From JBIOJM01 sp044450785 (GTDB lineage: Bacteria > Planctomycetota > Planctomycetia > Isosphaerales > Isosphaeraceae): DNA of 21,464 bases. A model generated the notes under the pieces. It searched no databases. It had not been told where the DNA came from and saw only the letters and a program-made list of their open reading frames with translations. Position numbers and translations under genes: made by a program. Positions 15,281 through 21,464 of the stretch are shown in pieces; position 1 is the first letter of the stretch, and each line of letters starts with the position of its first letter. Location: the NCBI GenBank assembly GCA_044450785.1, contig JBIOJM010000158.1, positions 1 through 21,464 on the forward strand, in the 5' to 3' direction.

Positions 15281-16234
15281 ATGAAAGCGATCGTCATCCT
15301 TGGCTACGGGGGCAGCGACCAGCTCAATGCCCGTGAGCGGCCCGATCCCACGCCGGGTGCCGGTGAGATCTTGGTGCGCGTCCGTGCGGCGGGGGTCAAT
15401 CCCGTGGACTGGAAGATCCGGCGCGGCGATCTCCGGCTGTTCCTCCGGGTCCGTTTCCCGTATGTCCCCGGCGGTGATGTAGCGGGCGAGGTCGTTGAGC
15501 TCGGGCCCGACGCACGGCGGTTCAAGCCAGGCGACGCGGTTTTTGCATTCGTTGATATGGCGCGGGGAGGGGGCTATGCCGAGCTCGCCGTCGTCAAGGA
15601 AGCGGCTGCGGCTCTGAAACCGCAGTCGCTCAGCTTCACCGAGGCGGCCTCGCTGCCGATCGCGGCCTGCACCGCCCTTCAGGGATTGCGTGACGTCGGC
15701 GGGCTTCGCCAGGGTGGCTCCACCCTCATCAATGGCGGAGCGGGCGGCGTGGGCCACTTCGCCGTCCAGATTGCCAAGGCGCTGGGAGCCACGACGGCTG
15801 CGACCTGCGGCCCTTTCAACGTCGCCTTCGTCGAGTCTCTCGGTGCCGACCTCGTGATCGACTACTCGAGGGAAGACTTCACACAGCGGGCAGAGCGGTA
15901 CGACGTGGTATTCGACGCCGTCGCCATGAGCTCCTTCGGAGCGTGCCGTCACCTGCTCAATCCGGGCGGTTCTTACGTGACGACCCTGCCAGGGCCGAGT
16001 GTCTTATTCTGGGGAGCAGTGCAGTCAGGCGCCAGGATGTTCGGACGGTCGAAGCAGGCGAGGTTTCTGATGGTCCGGCGTGAGGGAGCCGACCTCGCTT
16101 TCCTCGGCGAGCTCGCCGACGCCGGCCGGCTCCGGCCAACCATCGGCCGAACGTTCCCGCTGGAACGCGCCCGCGATGCACACGACGCCAGCGAGCAAGG
16201 GCACACTCGCGGCAAGATCGTGCTGGAGATGTGA
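15281..16234 (+). CDS. NADP-dependent MDR oxidoreductase, quinone reductase-like
   Basis: Medium-chain dehydrogenase/reductase of the zinc-free quinone oxidoreductase/zeta-crystallin type, 317 aa, a normal length. The N-terminal GroES-like domain shows ILVRVRAAGVNPVDWKIRRG (30-49) and the PYVPGGDVAGEVVELG core (60-75). The cofactor domain has NGGAGGVGHFAVQIAKALGA (151-170) and YSREDF. No Cys/His zinc ligands are present. No signal peptide, so cytoplasmic; likely reduces quinones or enones with NADPH. Start: ATG 15281 with agaggag about 13 nt upstream. It is divergent from the Gfo/Idh/MocA operon, with 161 bp between starts. That gap contains an eight-A run but no promoter I can define. Confidence 0.9.
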   Translation: MKAIVILGYGGSDQLNARERPDPTPGAGEILVRVRAAGVNPVDWKIRRGDLRLFLRVRFPYVPGGDVAGEVVELGPDARRFKPGDAVFAFVDMARGGGYAELAVVKEAAAALKPQSLSFTEAASLPIAACTALQGLRDVGGLRQGGSTLINGGAGGVGHFAVQIAKALGATTAATCGPFNVAFVESLGADLVIDYSREDFTQRAERYDVVFDAVAMSSFGACRHLLNPGGSYVTTLPGPSVLFWGAVQSGARMFGRSKQARFLMVRREGADLAFLGELADAGRLRPTIGRTFPLERARDAHDASEQGHTRGKIVLEM

Positions 16235-16404
16235 CATGCTTTGCGAGCGGCCGGAGGAACACGTATTGTATGGTCCCGAGGGATATTCAACAATAGTTTT
16301 ACCAGAATCATGGTCGTGCTGAGATGAGCATGGTCACGCGAACCGCCCGATCGGCTTCAGGCGAGTGGTCCTGCTTCTGGACAGGTAAACCCACCGGAGA
16401 CGCC

Positions 16405-18753
16405 ATGACCGACAGCCGTTCGATTTCCTCGCGCGGGGCGGGTCAGCGACTGGCTCTGCTGCTGGCCTTGATCTTGGGCAGCACGCTCGTTCTGGGCGAC
16501 CGGTCCTCGCTGCGGGCCGATGAACCGGCGGCAATCGAGTACTTCGAGAAGGCCGTCCGTCCGCTATTGGTCGAGAGATGCCAGTCCTGCCACAATGCCG
16601 AGAAATCGAAGGGCGGACTGAGGTTGACCGATCGAGAGGCGCTCTTGAAGGGCGGAGAGAGCGGTCAGGCGGTGGTCCCTGGAAAGCCGGAGGAGAGTCT
16701 TCTCATTCGAGCGGTTGGGTATGTCGATGAACCGAAGATGCCGCCGAAGAGAAAACTGTCGGACGTACAGATCGCGGTACTCGTCAAGTGGGTCAAGACC
16801 GGCGCGGTTTGGCCGCGAACGGAGCCCGAAACATCGTCCGCCCGCGTTGCCACTCCAGAGGAAGCTAAGCCGCTGCTTACCCGGACGACGGCGACATTCA
16901 CGGACCAGCAGCGCTCGTACTGGGCGTTCCAGCCCGTGAAAGATCCGCCACCTCCGGCGGTGAAGGACGCCGCCGTGGTCCGCTCGCCGATCGACGCGTT
17001 CGTCCTAGCGAAACTGGAAGAAAGGGGCCTGACGCCTGCCCCGGCCGCGGAAAAGCGGACGCTGATTCGACGTGTGACGTTTGATCTCACTGGCTTGCCG
17101 CCGTTGCCCGCGGAGATCGACGCGTTTCTGGCGGACGACTCGCCGCGGGCGTTCTCGAGCGTGGTCGATCGACTGCTGAGTTCTCCGCATTACGGTGAAC
17201 ACTGGGGCCGGCACTGGCTCGACGTCGCGCGGTATGCCGAGACCACGGCCAACGATGCCAACGCCGTGATGCGGTTCGCCTTTCGCTATCGCGATTACGT
17301 CGTCGATGCCTTCAACCGCGATCTGCCGTACGACCAGTTTGTGATCGAGCAACTGGCTGGCGATCTGTTGCCGCGAACCGGCAACCTCGACCAGATCGCC
17401 CGTCAGGTGGTCGCGACCGGTTTCTTGATGGTGGGGCCGAAGGCGCTGGCCGAGACCGACAAGGAGCAGACGCGGATCGACATCGTGGACGAACAACTGG
17501 ACGTGACGAGCCGCGCCTTTCTCGGTCTGACTCTCGCCTGCGCCCGCTGTCACGACCACAAGTTCGATCCGCTGCCGACGACCGACTACTACGCCCTGGC
17601 CGGTGTGTTCCGCAGTACCGAGCCGCTGCAGGACGAAGCCCGCAACAACACGATGTTCCAGGAGTACCCGCTGAAATTGCCGAATCGGCGGCCGCTGATG
17701 GTCATGGCCGTGAAGGAGGCCCTGCCGCGGGATCTTCGCGTCCACGTGCGCGGCAATCGCTTTCAGTTGGGCCAGCTCGTGCCGCGGCGTCTGCCGCTGA
17801 TCCTGACCGGTGGCATTCCGACGCCGATCGAGACCAAACAGAGCGGCCGGCTGGAACTGGCCCGCTGGATCGCCAGCCCCTCCAATCCCCTGACAGCGCG
17901 GGTGATGGTCAACCGGATCTGGCAGCACCACTTCGGCACGGGACTCGTCGCCACCAGTGACAATTTCGGGACCCGCGGCGATCCGCCGTCACATGCCGCG
18001 TTGCTGGATTGGCTCGCCACGCGGTTCGTGCGAAGCGGCTGGTCGGTCAAGTCCATGCATCGACTTTTGTTGAATTCTTCAACTTATCAACGGGCCGCCG
18101 GTACGAGCCCGGTTGCCCTGCGGAACGACCCGGGCAACCGCCTGGTGTCGCACATGCCGCGGCGGCGGCTGTCAGCCGAGGAAGTGCGTGACGCGATGCT
18201 GGCGGTCAGCGGTCAGTTGGATCGCAAGATCGGCGGCGGGGACTCGGCCGAGGTCCTGTACAAGGAAGCCGAGGTTCAGGACGCTAAACGCGGGTTTGCT
18301 CCCAACCGGATGCAGTCGGATCATCCGTTCTACGACACGCCACGCCGGAGCCTGTACTTGCCCGTGGTGCGCAACGCCCAGCCCGACGCCCTGGCGCTGT
18401 TCGATGCGGCCGATCCCAACGCGGTGACAACGGCACGAAACGACACGACGGTTCCGTCGCAGTCGTTGTACCTCATGAACAGCTCCTTCGTGCGCGACCA
18501 GTCGCGCCAGCTCGGGAAAAGGCTCTTGGAAGACAGCCGATTCAATGACACGGCCCGCATCGGCCTGGCGACGTTGTACTGCCTGGGCCGCGCGGCGAGT
18601 GACGCGGAAACGACCGCGGCACTCGCCTACCTGGAGCGATTCGTTACCGAACTCGAGACGACCGGAACGACGCCTGAGGAAGCCAAGCGCGCCGCCTGGC
18701 AGAGCTTCTGCCAGGTGCTACTCTGTTCCAACGAATTCCTGTATGTCGACTGA
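16405..18753 (+). CDS. PSCyt1-DUF1549-DUF1553 (PSD1) planctomycete cytochrome-type protein
   Basis: Exported haem-binding protein of a family strongly expanded in Planctomycetota, 782 aa. Start: the ATG at 16405 has ggag about 6 nt upstream and yields a signal peptide (about 14-38); 16324 adds an unlikely extension. The PSCyt1 domain has a haem motif CQSCH (59-63) and KMPP (111-114, possible distal Met). DUF1549 spans about 190-400, with SPIDAFVLAKLEERGL, the WLDVARYAET core and a second CxxCH (CARCH, 379-383). DUF1553 spans about 480-770 (LARWIASPSNPLTARVMVNRIWQHHFG ending in LLCSNEFLYVD; only key parts quoted). The linker between the two is short, without the LamG or Ig insert seen in longer relatives. 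It is followed after 14 nt by DUF1501, the usual partner. The precise reaction is not established; a role in envelope polysaccharide oxidation is often supposed. Confidence 0.93.
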   Translation: MTDSRSISSRGAGQRLALLLALILGSTLVLGDRSSLRADEPAAIEYFEKAVRPLLVERCQSCHNAEKSKGGLRLTDREALLKGGESGQAVVPGKPEESLLIRAVGYVDEPKMPPKRKLSDVQIAVLVKWVKTGAVWPRTEPETSSARVATPEEAKPLLTRTTATFTDQQRSYWAFQPVKDPPPPAVKDAAVVRSPIDAFVLAKLEERGLTPAPAAEKRTLIRRVTFDLTGLPPLPAEIDAFLADDSPRAFSSVVDRLLSSPHYGEHWGRHWLDVARYAETTANDANAVMRFAFRYRDYVVDAFNRDLPYDQFVIEQLAGDLLPRTGNLDQIARQVVATGFLMVGPKALAETDKEQTRIDIVDEQLDVTSRAFLGLTLACARCHDHKFDPLPTTDYYALAGVFRSTEPLQDEARNNTMFQEYPLKLPNRRPLMVMAVKEALPRDLRVHVRGNRFQLGQLVPRRLPLILTGGIPTPIETKQSGRLELARWIASPSNPLTARVMVNRIWQHHFGTGLVATSDNFGTRGDPPSHAALLDWLATRFVRSGWSVKSMHRLLLNSSTYQRAAGTSPVALRNDPGNRLVSHMPRRRLSAEEVRDAMLAVSGQLDRKIGGGDSAEVLYKEAEVQDAKRGFAPNRMQSDHPFYDTPRRSLYLPVVRNAQPDALALFDAADPNAVTTARNDTTVPSQSLYLMNSSFVRDQSRQLGKRLLEDSRFNDTARIGLATLYCLGRAASDAETTAALAYLERFVTELETTGTTPEEAKRAAWQSFCQVLLCSNEFLYVD

Positions 18754-18767
18754 GTCTGGAGCCTGCA

Positions 18768-20195
18768 ATGCCAAACCAACGTTTCTATCCGACGCGGCGC
18801 GACGCTCTCCGTGAAATCGGCTGCGGTTTTGGCAGCGTGGCGCTGCTGGGCCTGTTGCAGCAGGAAGCAAGCACGGCCGGGGAAGCTTCCGCCACCGCCT
18901 CCCCGCTGCTGGCGCGGCCGCCGCATTTTCCGGCGCGGGCGAGGCGGGTCATCTTCCTGTTCATGCACGGCGGCGTGTCGCACGTCGATACATTCGATCC
19001 CAAGCCCAAGCTGGCGGAATTGAACGGCCGGCCACTCCCCATTGCCAAACCGAAGTTCGAATTCGGCGGCACCGGCAACTTGCTGAGATCTCCGTGGAAG
19101 TTCGCCCGGCACGGCCAGTCGGGCACCGAGGTCAGCGAATTGTTTCCGCATCTGGCCGGCTGCGTCGACGACATCTGCATGATTCGCTCGATGAACGGCG
19201 GCAGCCAGGTCTCTCACGGCCCCGCGTTGCTGACGCTCAACACGGGGGACGGCGTCTTCAATCGGCCCAGTCTCGGCGCCTGGGCGCTCTACGGCCTGGG
19301 GAGCGAGAACTCGGATCTACCCGGCTTCATCTCGCTCAGCCCATCGCTGTACCACGGAGGGGCCCAGAATTACGGATCGGCGTTTCTGCCCGCCAGTTTT
19401 CAAGGGACGCGGATCGGCGACGGCGGCACCCCGTTCACGAAGGCTGTCCTCTCCAACACAACCGCTGCCGACGATCCGCGGCGCCAGCGAATGCAACTCG
19501 ATCTGCTGGAAAGCCGGAATCGCGAGCACATCACCCGCACGGGATCCGATCCCAGGCTGGAAGCCCGGATCACGGCCTTCGAAATGGCCTTTCGCATGCA
19601 GATGGCAGCCCCGCGGGCGATGGACCTGGGCGCCGAAACCAAGGAAACGCTCGACCTGTACGGCGTGGGTCGCGAGCCCACCGACGAGTTCGCGCGTCAG
19701 TGTCTGCTGGCCCGCCGGTTCAGTGAGCGGGGCGTGCGCTTCGTGCAGGTCAACTTCAGCTATCCGCGCAACTACTGGGACGCCCACGGCGACTTGAAGA
19801 ACAATCATGCGACCAACGCGGCAAAAACGGACCAGCCGATCGCCGCTCTGCTCAAGGACCTGAAACGCCGCGGACTCTGGGACGACACGCTCGTCGTGTG
19901 GGGCACCGAATTCGGCCGCACCCCCGCCGCGCAGGGAACCGACGGACGCGACCACCATCCGAACGCCTTCACCATGTGGATGGCAGGGGCTGGCGTGCGC
20001 GGCGGCATGGTTCACGGCGCGACCGACGAGTTCGGCTACTACGTCGTGGAGAACAAGGTCACGATTCCCGACTTTCATGCCACGATCCTCCATCTGCTCG
20101 GATTGGATCACACGCAACTGACGTATCGACACGCCGGTCGCGATTTTCGTCTGACCGACGTGCATGGCCATGTTGTAAAGCAAATCCTCACATGA
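18768..20195 (+). CDS. DUF1501 domain-containing protein (sulfatase-like fold)
   Basis: 475 aa, usual length. The N-terminus has a Tat-like signal (TRRDALREIGCGFGSVALLG). Family landmarks: RVIFLFMHGGVSHVDTFDPKP (60-80; key part MHGGVSHVDTFD), SELFPHLAGCVDDICMIRSM (122-141), the DLYG segment, ARRFSERGVRFVQV, WDAHGD, then VVWGTEFGRTP and GRDHHPNAFTMWMAGAGVRGG. These place it in the alkaline-phosphatase/sulfatase-like superfamily and keep the Asp/His positions expected for metal binding. It follows the PSD1 gene by 14 nt, and its TGA overlaps the ATG of the next gene (ATGA), so the three genes are very likely one transcript. Its substrate is unknown. Confidence 0.93.
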   Translation: MPNQRFYPTRRDALREIGCGFGSVALLGLLQQEASTAGEASATASPLLARPPHFPARARRVIFLFMHGGVSHVDTFDPKPKLAELNGRPLPIAKPKFEFGGTGNLLRSPWKFARHGQSGTEVSELFPHLAGCVDDICMIRSMNGGSQVSHGPALLTLNTGDGVFNRPSLGAWALYGLGSENSDLPGFISLSPSLYHGGAQNYGSAFLPASFQGTRIGDGGTPFTKAVLSNTTAADDPRRQRMQLDLLESRNREHITRTGSDPRLEARITAFEMAFRMQMAAPRAMDLGAETKETLDLYGVGREPTDEFARQCLLARRFSERGVRFVQVNFSYPRNYWDAHGDLKNNHATNAAKTDQPIAALLKDLKRRGLWDDTLVVWGTEFGRTPAAQGTDGRDHHPNAFTMWMAGAGVRGGMVHGATDEFGYYVVENKVTIPDFHATILHLLGLDHTQLTYRHAGRDFRLTDVHGHVVKQILT

Positions 20196-21464
20196 CGACT
20201 ACATTCATCCGAATGGGTCTCGCCGGACTTCTGTTCTGCGCGGCGATCACGGCAGGTCGATCCGTTGCGGCGGCCGATGATCCGCGCGGTGCCGCAGCCA
20301 AGGCCACGGGCTGGCAGGACCACCGCGTCCGGCAGGGGGACGGCAAGGGAGGCTGGATCGAGCGACCCGCGCTGCGTCAGGTGCTCAAGCATCCCGACGC
20401 GACCCACACCATGCCCTTCGGCCTGGTACGCATGGACAACGGCGAAATCGCGATCCTGTGCAGCCGGGAAAAGGCATCGACGATCGAGCCGATCATCGCC
20501 TTCAGCAAAGACAACGGGGCCACGTGGACCGATTTCGCGATCATTCCCGGCACCAAGGGCCGCCCGCAGTTCTTCGAATCACTCGGCGGAGGGCGGCTGT
20601 CGTTCATCACGGAAGTCTTCGACAAGGGTGGCAAGCCGCAGCGGATCTTCAGCAGCGACCATGGCCGGACCTGGACGGAGGCCGTCGATCATCCGCTGAC
20701 GAGGGATGGTCGGAGCTTCGGCGTCGAAGGGAACGCGTGGATCGATCGGGATGAGCAGGGACGGGCGAAGGCAATTCTCGAGCTGGGCTGGCATTACGAG
20801 CCCGGGAAAAGCCATCCCGAGGACGATGCGACCGTCGTATTTCGCCGGTCGATCGATGGCGGCAAGACGTGGATCGACGAGGTGGCCCCGCCACAGTGGA
20901 AGTTTAGCACCGAGAACAATGGTAAGAAGTGGCTCCGGGGCGTGAGCGAGGGAGCAATCGTCCGAGGCGCCAGCGGAGACCTTGTCGCCGCCCTGCGCAG
21001 CGATATGCCGCCGCAGTATTTCGACGGCCCCCACGACGACAGCCTCGAAGGCACGGCGATCTCAATTTCGCGCGACGACGGCAAAACCTGGTCGGAGCTG
21101 CAATTCCTGTTTCGTGCCGGCCGGCATCATGCCAATTTGCAGCGCCTCCCCAACGGCGACCTCGTCTGCACGCTCGTTGTGCGAGATGACGTTCGGGACG
21201 GAAAGCTGGCCAGTCACCGGCGCGGCTGCGACGCGCTGGTCAGCAAGGACCACGGGCAGACCTGGAACCTCGATCGCCGCTACGAGCTGGATCGCTTCGA
21301 TTACCTCCGCGAAGACGGGTACTGGGTGGACGGCAAGTGCGGGCATGTCGCCTCGGTCGCGCTGCCCGACGGGCATGTCCTCTCCGCCTATGGCCGCTAC
21401 CTGCAGGGCGCAGTCTTGATCAAGTGGAAGCCGGACGCCGAGCCGGTCCAGGCGGTCCTCCCCA
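20192..21464 (+). CDS. Sialidase/BNR-repeat (Asp-box) protein, 3' end beyond window
   Basis: The frame stays open from the ATG at 20192 (overlapping the DUF1501 stop) to the window end: 424 residues, no stop. A signal peptide is clear (MTTTFIRMGLAGLLFCAAIT, cleavage near VAAA). Five Asp boxes (S-x-D-x-G-x-T-W) lie at about residues 105 (SKDNGATW), 154 (SSDHGRTW), 220 (SIDGGKTW), 293 (SRDDGKTW) and 351 (SKDHGQTW). That pattern is the six-bladed sialidase-type beta-propeller. Catalytic identity is uncertain: planctomycete relatives are usually called exo-alpha-sialidase, but many Asp-box proteins are not sialidases. It acts outside the cytoplasm, presumably with the two upstream exported proteins. 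Confidence 0.9.
   Translation, partial: MTTTFIRMGLAGLLFCAAITAGRSVAAADDPRGAAAKATGWQDHRVRQGDGKGGWIERPALRQVLKHPDATHTMPFGLVRMDNGEIAILCSREKASTIEPIIAFSKDNGATWTDFAIIPGTKGRPQFFESLGGGRLSFITEVFDKGGKPQRIFSSDHGRTWTEAVDHPLTRDGRSFGVEGNAWIDRDEQGRAKAILELGWHYEPGKSHPEDDATVVFRRSIDGGKTWIDEVAPPQWKFSTENNGKKWLRGVSEGAIVRGASGDLVAALRSDMPPQYFDGPHDDSLEGTAISISRDDGKTWSELQFLFRAGRHHANLQRLPNGDLVCTLVVRDDVRDGKLASHRRGCDALVSKDHGQTWNLDRRYELDRFDYLREDGYWVDGKCGHVASVALPDGHVLSAYGRYLQGAVLIKWKPDAEPVQAVLP

Noticed and set aside
1..21464. CRISPR arrays, tRNA/rRNA genes, riboswitches, intact transposases or integrases
   Set aside because: Looked for and not seen; no spaced direct repeats, cloverleaf-like sequence or recombinase motifs could be supported.

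Overview
This is GC-rich DNA that looks like a planctomycete chromosome, most likely Isosphaeraceae/Gemmatales-like. Four things point there: a PSCyt1/DUF1549/DUF1553 gene followed by DUF1501 (a gene pair typical of Planctomycetota), an ECF sigma factor continuing into a membrane helix and WD40 repeats, Tat-exported Gfo/Idh/MocA and TIM-barrel isomerase proteins, and an 'acccgacgcgcaagcgaggga'-type palindrome. The lineage call rests on family knowledge, not on a search.

Layout. (1) 1-2005: an unrecognised 505-aa protein whose stop codon lies inside the terminal inverted repeat of a MITE/REP-like element (1804-1965). (2) 2006-5978: two divergent genes, a 645-aa membrane-anchored protein of unknown function (-) and a secreted NodB-type polysaccharide deacetylase with a large extra C-terminal domain (+). 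A 16-bp perfect palindrome lies in the shared upstream region. (3) 6229-12484: a stretch of damaged genes. It holds a DUF433 antitoxin-like gene with only a 25-codon stub of its DUF5615 partner, a carboxypeptidase-regulatory/helical-repeat gene split by a frame change, the ECF sigma-WD40 gene with a blade-like remnant beyond its stop, a second REP-like palindrome, and an ABC-2 permease lacking its 5' end. (4) 12586-15119 (-): a two-gene operon, exported Gfo/Idh/MocA oxidoreductase then exported sugar-phosphate isomerase/epimerase-like protein. (5) 15281-16234 (+): a zinc-free MDR quinone-reductase-like enzyme, divergent from that operon. (6) 16405 to the window end (+): a tight operon of PSCyt1-DUF1549-DUF1553, DUF1501 and a sialidase/BNR-repeat protein with five Asp boxes, cut by the window edge.

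Functional reading. Regions 2, 4 and 6 all look like envelope-located glycan handling (deacetylation, redox/isomerisation of sugars, Asp-box glycan binding or hydrolysis), as expected for a planctomycete polysaccharide degrader. I see no complete new defence or mobile system. The most notable signal is the concentration of independent truncations between about 6.4 and 12.5 kb, with two different palindromic repeats at or near gene ends. No tRNA, rRNA, CRISPR array or intact transposase was seen.
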